Shown: piece by piece, positions 7,753 through 16,170 of the stretch
Position numbering within the stretch: the first letter of the stretch is position 1
How the letters are laid out: each line of letters starts with the position of its first letter
Origin: Clostridia bacterium
GTDB taxonomy: Bacteria > Bacillota > Clostridia > TANB77 > CAG-508
DNA: 34,139 bases
Direction: 5' to 3'
Assembly: GCA_900758165.1 (NCBI GenBank)
Contig: CAAEQN010000012.1
Span: 1 to 34,139, forward strand
Program-made: the position numbers and the translations under genes
The notes under the pieces: generated by a model
Databases searched by the model: none
What the model was told of the DNA's origin: nothing
What the model saw: only the letters and a program-made list of their open reading frames with translations

Positions 7753-7952
7753 CAAAAAGAACCTCCCTTCTACGAACAAAGCAAAAACAACCATAATTTT
7801 GCTATGGTTAAATTTTGCCATTCATAGAAAAAGGTTCTCAACATTTTCTATTATTCAAGTTTTTAAACTATCATTTTCCCTGGTAGTATCACGCGAATGG
7901 TCGAATTGAAATACTACAATATTAGTATAGCATAGTTTGCCAATTTGTTCAA
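7753..7952 (-). promoter_or_regulatory. Promoter and attenuator-like leader of the methyltransferase gene
   Basis: Minus-strand promoter TTGAAC (7947-7952), 17 bp, TATACT (7924-7929). The expected transcript starts near 7917 with a 7-bp stem GTAGTAT/ATACTAC (7911-7917 with 7883-7889). An 81-nt imperfect hairpin (7758-7838; outer stem AGAACCT/AGGTTCT, inner stem ACCATA/TATGGT) follows, and ends in TTTTT, about 40 nt before the gene. A 24-codon reading frame (7770-7844, ATG to TAG, starting MLRTFF) spans the hairpin, and a three-codon one (7863-7874) precedes it. Neither has an ideal ribosome binding site. The layout suits ribosome- or ligand-dependent read-through. Confidence 0.65.
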
Positions 7953-7966
7953 TTATTCTTTTATAA

Positions 7967-7995
7967 TTGACACCATATTAAAATCTTTATATAAT
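7967..7995 (+). promoter_or_regulatory. Consensus promoter of the alpha/beta hydrolase gene
   Basis: TTGACA (7967-7972), 17-bp spacer, TATAAT (7990-7995): a perfect consensus sigma-A promoter giving a leader of about 90 nt. Its -35 box lies 14 bp from the -35 box of the divergent methyltransferase promoter. I see nothing else between the two promoters. Confidence 0.8.
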
Positions 7996-8090
7996 TAACA
8001 TACATAACAATTATGGTATTGTTTTAAAGGTTTATTATTCAAGCCATTTCAGTCCAAAAATCAGGAAAAAATAGAGTTGGAGATGTTTTT

Positions 8091-8753
8091 ATGTTAGTAA
8101 AGGTTAATAACATAAATATTAATTATGAAGTATGTGGTCAAGGTTCACCTATAATCTTATTACATGGCAATCAAGAAACGCATGAAATATTTGATAAGTT
8201 AATTGAAAAAATGCAAGTGAATTACACCGTATATGCTTTGGATAGTAGATGTCATGGCAAAAGCGATAATCCAGATAAAATTTCATATAACCTAATGGCA
8301 GGAGATACAATAGCTTTTATAAAGAAGTTAAAAATTTCAAAACCTATCCTTTATGGTTTTAGTGATGGTGGAATTGTTGGATTATTGATTGCCATAAAAG
8401 AACCTGATATATTATCAAATCTAATCATTAGTGGTGCTAATATTACCCCAGATGCAACGACAAAATTAGATACAATATTAACAAAGCTCTTTTACTTTTT
8501 TACTAAAAATAAATTAATAAAAATGATGCTTGATGAACCTAATATTCCATTAGAAGATTTACAAAGAATAACTATTCCTGTTCATGTATTAGCTGGTGAA
8601 AAGGATGTTATCAGATTAAATCATACTAAACTAATTGCTGATAATATAAAAAATAGTACTTTGGAAATAGTTAAAGGTGAAAATCACGGAAGTTATATTA
8701 TTCATAGTGATAAAATTTATGGAATTATAAAGAAGTATTTGGAGAAAATTTAA
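8091..8753 (+). CDS. Alpha/beta-hydrolase fold protein
   Basis: 220 residues. The oxyanion-hole segment LLHGN is at 23-27. The nucleophile elbow GFSDGG has S91, the acid D172 is in LAGEKDV, and the catalytic histidine H199 is in GENHGSY, so the triad is complete. DSRCHGKSD matches the small proline-iminopeptidase/esterase-like hydrolases. Substrate unknown. GGAGA lies 8 nt before the ATG. The gene is transcribed from a consensus promoter, divergent from the methyltransferase, and is followed by acetyltransferase debris. Confidence 0.88.
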   Translation: MLVKVNNININYEVCGQGSPIILLHGNQETHEIFDKLIEKMQVNYTVYALDSRCHGKSDNPDKISYNLMAGDTIAFIKKLKISKPILYGFSDGGIVGLLIAIKEPDILSNLIISGANITPDATTKLDTILTKLFYFFTKNKLIKMMLDEPNIPLEDLQRITIPVHVLAGEKDVIRLNHTKLIADNIKNSTLEIVKGENHGSYIIHSDKIYGIIKKYLEKI

Positions 8754-8756
8754 AAT

Positions 8757-8949
8757 TAATTTTTAAAAGTTATAGCTTAAAATCTTTGAAACAATCCGAT
8801 AAAAAATTTACTCCTGAAGGAATTAAAAGAATTTTTCCAAAAAGAACAAAAGTATTTGTTGCATTAGAAGATAATAATGTTATAGATACTGTAGGTCTTG
8901 AAATAATGATGATGGTGAATACTGGATATTAGTAGAAAAATTAATGTGA
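8757..8949 (+). pseudogene. Frameshifted GNAT acetyltransferase fragment
   Basis: Open codons after the hydrolase stop read LKQSDKKFTPEGIKRIF then KVFVALEDNNVIDTVGLE. This is the first strands of a GNAT N-acetyltransferase (V-A-L-E-D-N-x-I-x-x-T-V-G-L-E). After a frame change near 8904 they continue NDDGEYWILVEKLM and stop at 8947. No start codon or binding site is present, and the acetyl-CoA-binding motif A (Q/RxxGxG/A) is missing. Inferred as a decayed remnant. Confidence 0.55.
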
Positions 8950-8962
8950 ATTTGTATTCTAA

Positions 8963-8993
8963 AACAGCAAGTCAAATTTAATGGCTTGCTGTT
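8963..8993. terminator. Hairpin terminator, probably bidirectional
   Basis: Stem AACAGCAAG/CTTGCTGTT with a 13-nt interior. The T tract is weak on the plus strand and slightly better on the minus strand. It ends the chromosomal stretch just left of the element boundary. Confidence 0.6.
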
Positions 8994-9021
8994 CTCTTAT
9001 GAAATAAAATTTAAAATTATC

Positions 9022-9037
9022 ACCTTCGGGTTATGAG
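9022..9037. repeat. Left attachment core (direct repeat of 25729-25744)
   Basis: 16 bp identical to the tRNA-fMet core at 25729. Similarity extends weakly leftward (TATC, with one base missing, before the core) and then stops, so no tRNA 3' half remains here. Either this was a secondary, tRNA-like target site or the tRNA end has eroded. Confidence 0.8.
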
Positions 9038-9176
9038 CGAATATCAGTTCTTTTTGTGTGATGTTTTATTTTGTTTTAAAATGGTGCAAATTGTTACTGT
9101 TCTAAGCATTAACTTGTTTTATTTTAGTATATTTTATTTTGCAATATTACCCCTTATTTTTCATTTTTGAAACTTT

Positions 9177-9198
9177 CGCCACTTTTCCGCCACTTTTT
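9177..9198 (+). repeat. Tandem 11-bp repeat, candidate left integrase arm site
   Basis: CGCCACTTTTC followed directly by CGCCACTTTTT. The same motif (CGCCGTTTTTC, twice) occurs in the same orientation inside the right end at 25634. No coding sense explains it, and the paired placement suits arm-type binding sites for the integrase N-terminal domain. Confidence 0.55.
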
Positions 9199-9245
9199 TT
9201 GATGGTAATATATGGATCGTTCGGTTGTTTTAAAGTGCAATTATT

Positions 9246-9355
9246 TCTGGTCGACCAATGGTATACCAAGTGACAACCAAGTGGATACCGTTTGGATACA
9301 AAATGGCTACCTTGCGTGGACGACTCGTAGACGGATCGTGGACGGAAATATACTT
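9246..9355 (+). repeat. Array of about nine degenerate 11-bp repeats
   Basis: From about 9246 the sequence divides into consecutive 11-mers sharing a C-C/G-N4-T-G-G-N-T-A/G-A pattern, for example CCAATGGTATA (9255), CCAAGTGGATA (9277) and CGGATCGTGGA (9332). The 11-bp period is not a multiple of three, so this is not a coding repeat, and it puts sites on one face of the helix. A shorter inverted copy is at 18427-18466. I suggest an iteron or regulator-binding array. The 300 bases around it (9038-9380) hold no credible gene. Confidence 0.6.
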
Positions 9356-9383
9356 TTTGTTTTAGAATTCTAAAATGCATCAA

Positions 9384-9462
9384 TGCCTCTTAAAATAAAA
9401 TAAGGCGCATTTTTTTATTTTTTTGCGTCTTATTTTTAAATTATGTGCACATGTGCGCCTTA
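9384..9462 (-). terminator. Terminator of fic built from TAAGRCGCA half-sites
   Basis: TAAGGCGCA (9401-9409) pairs with TGCGTCTTA (9424-9432) across a T/A-rich loop, with a T-rich tail on the minus strand. A further half-site TGCGCCTTA lies at 9454-9462, and a degenerate TGCCTCTTA at 9384-9392. The half-site is the same as in the fic promoter operator at 10594-10625, so the region may terminate transcription and also bind the regulator. Confidence 0.6.
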
Positions 9463-9464
9463 TT

Positions 9465-10580
9465 TTATTGTATTAAATCTACTAATTGTTTGAAGTAATA
9501 CTTAACATATCTGTCTTTCCCTTCTTCAGGAACAATTATTTCAGCATTTACCAATTTTTTAATATATCTATTTATTGTTGCCATGTCTATATCAACATTT
9601 TTAGAAACTTCCTCATGTAATTTAGAAGCTTTAAATACAGGTATTTTAAACAATGCATCAACTACATATATACTATTTTTGGTGTTTAATGTTTCATTTA
9701 TTTTGACTTTGTATTCCGCATATAAGTTTTGTAATTTTTTAATTTTTTCAATATTTCTATTAGCTTGTGTTTCAACAGCTTTTAAGAAAAATTCTATCCA
9801 TTCCATCCAACCTTCATCATTCTCTGAAACATCATTTAACTTATCATAGTACTCATCTCTGTTTTCTTCAAAGTATTCACTAATGTATAGAATTGGCCTT
9901 TTAATAACTTTTTTATAATATAAGAATAAAGGTATTAACATTCTTCCTATTCTTCCATTACCATCTTTGAATGGGTGTATTTTTTCAAATTGAACATGGA
10001 TTATGGCAGCTTGAATTAATTCTGATTGTTCTTCATATTCATTTATATATTTTTCTAAATTTTCTAAATTATCAATAAGCTTCTCTGGAGCAACTGGAAC
10101 AAAACTAGCATCTTCAATAGTACTTCCTGGCTTTCCAATCCAGTTTTGATCATTTCTAAATTCACCTGGATTTTTGTCTTTTCCTCTGGCTCCACTTAAT
10201 AATAACTTGTGAATATTTCTTAACATCCATAATGGAATTCTATCTTTCTCTGAAACTTCTTTTTCAGCATATTCTATCGCCTTATTATAATTGGTAATCT
10301 CTACGAAATCATCATATTTCTTTTTCAATTCAGTTTTTCCATCATCAGCCTCTAATTCAAGAATTTCAGTTAAAGTAGCTTGTGTACCTTCTATTTTAGA
10401 ACTTAAAACCGCTTCCTTTTTAGTTAAAGGATTAATAAAAAGCTCTCTGCTTATATTCTCTTCTTCTAGCATACCATCTAATTTTGATACACTTGAACTT
10501 GCTGATATCATCTTTTTTGTTATTTTATTATAATCAATTTCCTTATCAAAAGGTAATTTTCTTGCCATGTATGGGTTCAT
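9465..10580 (-). CDS. fic: Fic family protein with N-terminal inhibitory helix and C-terminal winged helix
   Basis: A 371-residue Fic-domain protein, a family that mostly transfers AMP from ATP to protein hydroxyls. The active-site motif HPFKDGNGRIGR is intact at 202-213, with the catalytic H202. An (S/T)xxxE(G/N) inhibitory motif occurs as S60-SKI-E64-G65, so this is a class II enzyme with autoinhibition in cis. Residues from about 310 form a winged-helix-like domain (ALFKIPVFKASKLHEE, DMATINRYIKKL). The promoter carries an inverted repeat across the -35/-10 region, suggesting it represses itself. ATG 10580 follows AGGAGG. It is the first cargo gene inside the left end of E1. Target protein unknown. 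Confidence 0.92.
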   Translation of the reverse strand: MNPYMARKLPFDKEIDYNKITKKMISASSSVSKLDGMLEEENISRELFINPLTKKEAVLSSKIEGTQATLTEILELEADDGKTELKKKYDDFVEITNYNKAIEYAEKEVSEKDRIPLWMLRNIHKLLLSGARGKDKNPGEFRNDQNWIGKPGSTIEDASFVPVAPEKLIDNLENLEKYINEYEEQSELIQAAIIHVQFEKIHPFKDGNGRIGRMLIPLFLYYKKVIKRPILYISEYFEENRDEYYDKLNDVSENDEGWMEWIEFFLKAVETQANRNIEKIKKLQNLYAEYKVKINETLNTKNSIYVVDALFKIPVFKASKLHEEVSKNVDIDMATINRYIKKLVNAEIIVPEEGKDRYVKYYFKQLVDLIQ

Positions 10581-10593
10581 ATTCCTTTCCTCC

Positions 10594-10630
10594 TAAGATG
10601 CATTATAGTATATTTTTGCGTCTTAGTCAA
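10594..10630 (-). promoter_or_regulatory. fic promoter with overlapping operator
   Basis: Minus-strand TTGACT (10625-10630), 17-bp spacer, TATAAT (10602-10607). The inverted repeat TAAGATGCA/TGCGTCTTA (10594-10602, 10617-10625) covers both boxes, an ideal position for a repressor. Copies of the half-site recur downstream of fic, and the Fic C-terminal winged helix is the obvious candidate binder. Confidence 0.7.
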
Positions 10631-10734
10631 CATTTTTGCTTATATTATATCCAAAAAATGAAAAATTATTACTTTTTTCTTGACAAAAATATATTTTTAA
10701 GTGATTAATAACAACAATTTTAAGGAGGTAACTT

Positions 10735-11025
10735 ATGGGAAGTTATAGAAAAGTTGGAGATGATATTTTAAAAGAATGGTTGGATTTTAGAGAAGAAGAA
10801 CTTGGATCACTCACTTGTAAGGAAGATAAAGAACATTTTATTTATTTTGAAGAAATTTCAGAGGATATTTTAAATAATGTTTCTGGTAATAATATTGAAT
10901 ATGTAAAATCTCAATTAGAAAAATTGGATGATAATATTATGGAGTATATGCATTATTGGTTTGAGAAGTATTATAGAAATGGTTTCTGTGATGCTGTAGA
11001 ATTAATCTCAGGCTGTCTTAGGTGA
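10735..11025 (+). CDS. Small acidic protein of unknown function, paralogue of the protein at 26327
   Basis: 96 residues, with AAGGAGGT 5 nt before the ATG. TTGACA at 10680-10685 may be its -35 box. It shares a clear pattern with the 98-residue protein at 26327 in the neighbouring element: DILKEWL-D/E-FREE near the N-terminus, YFEEI-x-E-x-IL-x-NV in the middle, QL-x-x-LD-x-N-x-M, and EKYYRNGF-x-D near the end. Mostly helical and soluble by composition, with no catalytic motif seen. I do not recognise the family; two copies in adjacent mobile elements suggest a mobile-element accessory protein. The stop overlaps the ribosome binding site of the next gene. Confidence 0.8.
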   Translation: MGSYRKVGDDILKEWLDFREEELGSLTCKEDKEHFIYFEEISEDILNNVSGNNIEYVKSQLEKLDDNIMEYMHYWFEKYYRNGFCDAVELISGCLR

Positions 11026-11029
11026 TTAT

Positions 11030-11185
11030 ATGGATCAGATTAAGATATGTCCTAAGTGTAAGAAAAAATATTCTCAACATTCTGCTATTTCTAGAATAGA
11101 TAATAAAACCAATATCTGTCCAACCTGTGGAATTATAGAAGCATTAATTCAATTTACTAAACAACAAAATACCCCAAGGAATTAA
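11030..11185 (+). CDS. Small zinc-ribbon protein
   Basis: 51 residues starting MDQIKICPKCKKKY with a second pair ICPTCG, giving CPxC...CPxC spaced for one zinc ribbon. AGGTGA, which includes the stop of the preceding gene, is 5 nt before ATG 11030, so the two are translationally coupled. A terminator follows the TAA directly. Small zinc ribbons of this type are common in clostridial phages and integrative elements; no function can be given. Confidence 0.8.
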   Translation: MDQIKICPKCKKKYSQHSAISRIDNKTNICPTCGIIEALIQFTKQQNTPRN

Positions 11186-11196
11186 CTCCCTGGGGT
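11171..11196. terminator. Terminator between convergent units
   Basis: ACCCCA/TGGGGT with an inner GG/CC, followed by TTGTATTTTTT on the plus strand and a T-rich tail on the minus strand. It serves the zinc-ribbon gene and probably also the converging 1205-residue gene. Confidence 0.8.
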
Positions 11197-11245
11197 TGTA
11201 TTTTTTATATTTTGTACCAATGCCACATGGACATATGTAATTCAA

Positions 11246-14200
11246 CTATTTAAATAATAAATCTCTTGTAAGATTTTTTAATGTTGTTATATTTACTTTT
11301 ACTTCAAATACATCTTTGCTTATAAGATTGTCCTCTACTACAAACAAATAAGTAACTTTCCATTTTTTATTAGATAAATTATATTGAATTTTTATATCTT
11401 CTATATTTTCTTGTACCCAATTAACTCTTTTCATGTGCTTATTATAAAAACTCTTTTCATCTTTAAGATCAAACATTTTTTTATATTCATTATGCATTTC
11501 ATAAAAGTTTTTAGATAATGATAAATCTTTTGTTTCAATTAAATATATTATTCCTTTTTCTGGTGATATACATAGAACATCTATATCTCCCAACTCATTG
11601 TTATCACTACTCATTATTTTTTTCTTGTTTATTTTTTTTACATTTTTATCAACAATTACATCCTCGTTTTCAGAAAGCACATTATATACTATGTCGTTAA
11701 ACCTTCTTCCTTTATCCTTTTCAATTTTAGAAATGTATTTTTTCATTTTTGAACTTTTAGCTTTAAATCTTGCAGTACCAATTAAATCAAACAAAAACTT
11801 AACAGAATTTGATAATATTCTATATCCATATAGTATTTTTCCATTATAAATAATTAATGCCTTTCTAGATAATGATAACTCTCTATTAAATCTCCACGGA
11901 TAAACATCTTCCGTAATATATGGCTTAGGTGGTTTTAAATAGTCTTCCCTTTCTTGTAAAGATAACCTGTCCAAGATTTTTAATATTATTTCTTCTCTTA
12001 CCTTACCTTTTAAATGATTAATACATTCATTAATATCAATTTCTATTATTCCATTTAAATACTGATCATCTTTTTCTGCATTCTCTAGCAAAAATAGTAT
12101 TACTTCTTGAAAATCTTGAAATGTATATTTAAATTCATCTATGAAAGCTGCTTCAAATTCATCTTTATTGAATTCGACTATATTAGGCATATATTTATCT
12201 AATCTTCTTGCATTCTCCTTACCTTTGGGACTCATGTTTTCCTCTCTAGCAGTAGCCATTGCCATACCTGCTCTATTCATGATCTCATGATCAAATCCAA
12301 TTCTATTAGATTTAAGCAATTCAATTGGTGATTCTAACATTTTATAATGTACTAAATCTCCAATATATGCCCACTCAATAATTTCAGAAGCAATTGCTAA
12401 CATAAATTCTAAATCATATTGGCTTACTTCCTTTAACCCCGTATTTTTTAAAGAGCTTTCTAATTCTATTAAAAATTTTAATGCTACAGATATCTTGTTC
12501 AACTCATTATACTGTTCTTTGATCTCATCTACATGTTCCTCATAACATGCTATATCATTTGAGTAATATGCTCCTCTAACATTTAAATTGGCAATAATAT
12601 ATTCATATTGAAAATATAATACTTTTATTATCTCTTCTTTATTATATGAAGATATTTTTGTTTTTAATTCATCATATAATTTTTCAACAACCTTATTTAT
12701 TATTTGATCGTCTTCTATAGGTCCATAGTTGATTTTTAATTCTCTTAACAAGTATTCGCCTATTTCATCTAATATGATATTTTCATCAGAATGTGATATT
12801 TTGATTTGATTTTTATTTTCAATTGGAATCATATATGCATCTTCAATAGAGTTTATGGCTATTGTTTTTCTCTTGTAATTGTCTTTAAATACTATATTCA
12901 ATTCATTCTCATTGATTTCCTGATTTAATATTTGTAATAGTTGTTTAATAAATGCTTTTTCTCTAGAATTATCAGTATATGCAAAGTATTGAAATAATTC
13001 AGGTGTTAAATATATTATTGTTTCATTTCCATCTTTTTCATATTTTAACAGATTTTTTAACTCCACATTTGTATTATTTATTTCCAAAAATTTATAATAG
13101 CTTTGTTCGATTTTTATTTTTATAATATTTTTCGCTTCCTTTTCTTGCAAAATATCATTCATTTGATTAAACCAATACATTATTAAATCTATAAAGTTCT
13201 TATATATATTATATAATTCTTGATCTTTTATTTCGTCTGTAATGCACCATAAAACGAACTTGTTATTTTCATATACTTGATTCATTTTCTTAGCTAACAA
13301 TTGTCCTGGTGCAAAATAAATATTTCCATCTAATTTAATTACTTCCATTTTTGTATTATTTCTTATTCCATTACATAAATGCTTTCCCTCTTTTATATAT
13401 GCTTTTAAGATATAGTCAGCACTATATTCTCCTATCAAATATAATAATGTTTCTTTAACATCTACGGTATCATTAATATAAAAACTATATCCATTATTTA
13501 CATATAACGCTATTACATTTAATTCACTAAAACTGTTTTTTTCATAATATTTTAATTTTTTTCTTGCAACTAAATATCTTTGCAAAAATAAATTTTCATT
13601 GTCTTCATTTATTGATATTGCTTCAATTTCGTATGGTGATAGAATTAGAATATCTTTCATTTCACTCTGATACGTTGGGAAATACATATTTCTACCTACA
13701 GTTGTAGGTGTGATTATTGTAACAATTTTGCTTTCATCTATGTTTTTTTGTATTAACTTATTCTTTATTATGCTTATCCTTTTAGAAATATAGTCTTCTT
13801 TTAATGTAATCTTATAATCCTTATGCTTGATAAAATCTTTACCATCATCAAATAACATAATATCAATAATAATTCCATCGTTTCCATTTGTATACATACT
13901 CTCACTATAATTATCTGAATTAACTAATGATAAATTAAAAACTCCTGGATCTATTGGAGAATGCTTTAATCTAAAAAAATCATGCGTCAAATTTATTTTT
14001 GTATATTTATTATATAATTTAACTATATCCATATTTTTATTTTCAATTAAATATTCAATTGTCTTTTTCATAATTAAACTTATAATTGTCGTAACATCAA
14101 GAATTATGAACCCTTTATTAGTTCTTATTAATGGTTTATCATAAAAGACTTGATTATTAAAATCTGAAATATTTTCCTTTTTTATATCACCAAATTTACA

Positions 14201-14863
14201 AGTCAATTCATCAACAGTATCATTAAGTCTTTCTAATATATATTCATCCGAAAATTCAATTAATTCTTCATATTCTATAAGCAACTCTGCACTTGGAATA
14301 TAAATATCTTCATCTTTGTTGTATGACTTCTGTTCTTTGAAATTCAGCTTCGTCTTTATAAAAATATCTTCTGAGATATTTAATAATCCTAAAATTATCT
14401 TATTTATTCTACTATATGTTTCTATATCAATTTCAGTCTTGTGCACCATTAATGTTTTTAATAATGTATTTAAATTTGATGCAGATAATGAATTTGCTCC
14501 CATATATACATGATAATTATCATAATACATAATTGGTAGTACAAAAGGGAATTCTGGAGGATCTACCATAACTCTCCTATGTAAGCTTTGAAATTTATTA
14601 ACAATTTTTCTAAACTTTCCTATACTCATATTATTTGAATTATTTATTTCATCTTTCGGTATTGAAAGCGCTGTACTTATCATACATTGGAAAATAACTG
14701 ATTTACTTTGATTAATCGGGAATAACATTAATGCTGATACTTTTTTCAAAAAATCTAGCATATTATAATTTTTTAACTCATTTCTAAGTTTATATATTTC
14801 TTCTTCATCTTTTCTTTCCATGATTTCTTCATTCATTCTCATCATGTTATAGTATTCATCCAA
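11246..14863 (-). CDS. 1205-residue protein of unknown family with C-terminal PD-(D/E)XK-like nuclease motif
   Basis: I do not recognise residues 1-1050, which show no P-loop, helicase or membrane segment. Near the C-terminus GDIDVLCISPEKGIIYLIETKD has D1093/D1095 and E1110-T-K1112 spaced as in PD-(D/E)XK endonucleases (NERD or restriction-like fold). DRLSLQERE and a basic stretch KKINKKKIMSS lie just before it. The start is TTG at 14863, supported by GGAGG 9 nt upstream. It lies downstream of a restriction-modification operon but a terminator separates them, so it is probably its own unit. Size, cargo position and a terminal nuclease suggest a defence effector; this is inference. Confidence 0.8.
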   Translation of the reverse strand: MDEYYNMMRMNEEIMERKDEEEIYKLRNELKNYNMLDFLKKVSALMLFPINQSKSVIFQCMISTALSIPKDEINNSNNMSIGKFRKIVNKFQSLHRRVMVDPPEFPFVLPIMYYDNYHVYMGANSLSASNLNTLLKTLMVHKTEIDIETYSRINKIILGLLNISEDIFIKTKLNFKEQKSYNKDEDIYIPSAELLIEYEELIEFSDEYILERLNDTVDELTCKFGDIKKENISDFNNQVFYDKPLIRTNKGFIILDVTTIISLIMKKTIEYLIENKNMDIVKLYNKYTKINLTHDFFRLKHSPIDPGVFNLSLVNSDNYSESMYTNGNDGIIIDIMLFDDGKDFIKHKDYKITLKEDYISKRISIIKNKLIQKNIDESKIVTIITPTTVGRNMYFPTYQSEMKDILILSPYEIEAISINEDNENLFLQRYLVARKKLKYYEKNSFSELNVIALYVNNGYSFYINDTVDVKETLLYLIGEYSADYILKAYIKEGKHLCNGIRNNTKMEVIKLDGNIYFAPGQLLAKKMNQVYENNKFVLWCITDEIKDQELYNIYKNFIDLIMYWFNQMNDILQEKEAKNIIKIKIEQSYYKFLEINNTNVELKNLLKYEKDGNETIIYLTPELFQYFAYTDNSREKAFIKQLLQILNQEINENELNIVFKDNYKRKTIAINSIEDAYMIPIENKNQIKISHSDENIILDEIGEYLLRELKINYGPIEDDQIINKVVEKLYDELKTKISSYNKEEIIKVLYFQYEYIIANLNVRGAYYSNDIACYEEHVDEIKEQYNELNKISVALKFLIELESSLKNTGLKEVSQYDLEFMLAIASEIIEWAYIGDLVHYKMLESPIELLKSNRIGFDHEIMNRAGMAMATAREENMSPKGKENARRLDKYMPNIVEFNKDEFEAAFIDEFKYTFQDFQEVILFLLENAEKDDQYLNGIIEIDINECINHLKGKVREEIILKILDRLSLQEREDYLKPPKPYITEDVYPWRFNRELSLSRKALIIYNGKILYGYRILSNSVKFLFDLIGTARFKAKSSKMKKYISKIEKDKGRRFNDIVYNVLSENEDVIVDKNVKKINKKKIMSSDNNELGDIDVLCISPEKGIIYLIETKDLSLSKNFYEMHNEYKKMFDLKDEKSFYNKHMKRVNWVQENIEDIKIQYNLSNKKWKVTYLFVVEDNLISKDVFEVKVNITTLKNLTRDLLFK

Positions 14864-14901
14864 AATAATATTCCTCCTTTTTTACAATATTAGACATAAA
14901 A

Positions 14902-14945
14902 AAAGCAAAATAATCTTGTATTTTAACACTTAACTATTTTGCTTT
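14902..14945 (-). terminator. Terminator of the restriction-modification operon
   Basis: An 11-bp perfect stem, AAAGCAAAATA/TATTTTGCTTT, followed on the minus strand by seven T. It lies 22 nt past the HNH gene stop and about 40 nt before the 1205-residue gene. Confidence 0.85.
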
Positions 14946-14967
14946 CGTACATCAACACTAAATTTTT

Positions 14968-16170
14968 TTATGCAACTTCACTATATCTTTTTTCCAAATA
15001 CATAACAAATTTTTCTGATAGCATTTCTGGATCTATGTATGGAATTGTTGTAATCTCCCTTAAAAATTCAATTTGCTTTTCAGTTAAATCTTTTCTGTAT
15101 TCTACCTTACCATCTGATTTTAATACTATTATATTTTCATCAAAAAGTTTATGATGATTTTCGCATAACCAAATGCCATTTTCTCCATCAGTAGCATATT
15201 TTAATTTTTCATCAATTGTTAAATTATCTTTTTTCTTTATGTTAGAAACAGGCCATATATGTGCTCCTTGTATAATTTCAGGAATTTCGCAATTACAAAG
15301 CATACATTTTTTATTTCCATATTTATCAAACAAATTGAAAATAAATCTTGGCGAACGTAAACTATTATTCTCATCAAATGATTTTTTCTCTAATGTAATA
15401 TCAGTTGGAATTATTTCAATTTTGCCCATTTTCTCAATTACTTCTCTACATGATTTTGGTAATTCTTTTAATGTATTATCCATTACTTCATATAAGGTCA
15501 TTTTATACTTTGCAATTGACAAATATGATAGTGCATAACAAATCATCGCTGACTCATATTTATTAGCTCCATATGTTTTTCCATATATTTCTATAGTATT
15601 AGAAGTACTTTTATTTATATAGGTAGAATTATTTCCACTATTTCTTCCTGCATTAATCCTTCTACTAAATATTATATCTTCTATTGAATTAAATGGTATT
15701 ATTTCATTTTCTAATTTTTTATCAGCATTTAAAAAATTAAATCCTATAGTATTCATTAATCTGTATATAAAAATTTGATAATCTGTTTCAGCATTTCCTA
15801 CATAATTTAAAAAATAGTAATATAAATTTTTCTTTTTAGCTGTACTTTTATAAAAAATATTAAAAGCTGTTGGCACACTTTGAACACTTGAATTTCTTCC
15901 GCCAATATCTGCTTCTGAAAATGAAATGTAATTTACTTCATCCTTATAATGCAGAATAGCTAATCTTCCTTTATTATATGTAGGCTCCATATATTCATCT
16001 TCATAATCATTTTCAACATATTGAACTTCAAAATCATTTAATTTTAATATTTTGTAGCAAACATCTTTTAACACTTGTTTTGTAACACTATCACTAAAAT
16101 ATACTCCTGTAGTTCCAGATTTTTGTAAGTTTTTCTTTATTATAAAGCAAGGTTTTTCTCTATATATCAT
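14968..16170 (-). CDS. HNH endonuclease, probable type II restriction enzyme
   Basis: 400 residues with a C-terminal HNH nuclease of the zinc-binding kind: CMLC at 289-292, GAHIWP with H304, and NGIWLCENHHKLFD with N331 and H339/H340 in the last strand-helix. The N-terminal 270 residues match nothing I know and probably read the DNA target. The gene overlaps the end of the double adenine methylase gene by 11 nt, strong evidence for translational coupling and for being the cognate restriction enzyme. GGTGAT precedes the ATG. Because the methylase has two catalytic domains, the target is probably asymmetric. Confidence 0.87.
   Translation of the reverse strand: MIYREKPCFIIKKNLQKSGTTGVYFSDSVTKQVLKDVCYKILKLNDFEVQYVENDYEDEYMEPTYNKGRLAILHYKDEVNYISFSEADIGGRNSSVQSVPTAFNIFYKSTAKKKNLYYYFLNYVGNAETDYQIFIYRLMNTIGFNFLNADKKLENEIIPFNSIEDIIFSRRINAGRNSGNNSTYINKSTSNTIEIYGKTYGANKYESAMICYALSYLSIAKYKMTLYEVMDNTLKELPKSCREVIEKMGKIEIIPTDITLEKKSFDENNSLRSPRFIFNLFDKYGNKKCMLCNCEIPEIIQGAHIWPVSNIKKKDNLTIDEKLKYATDGENGIWLCENHHKLFDENIIVLKSDGKVEYRKDLTEKQIEFLREITTIPYIDPEMLSEKFVMYLEKRYSEVA

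Noticed and set aside
9147..9383. 78-codon minus-strand open frame
   Set aside because: It runs through the 11-bp repeat array and an arm-site repeat, has no ribosome binding site, and its composition reflects the repeats; the 11-bp period is incompatible with a repeated protein.
9038..9384. Iteron array taken as a zinc-finger or leucine-rich coding repeat
   Set aside because: The repeat period of 11 bp shifts frame at every unit.
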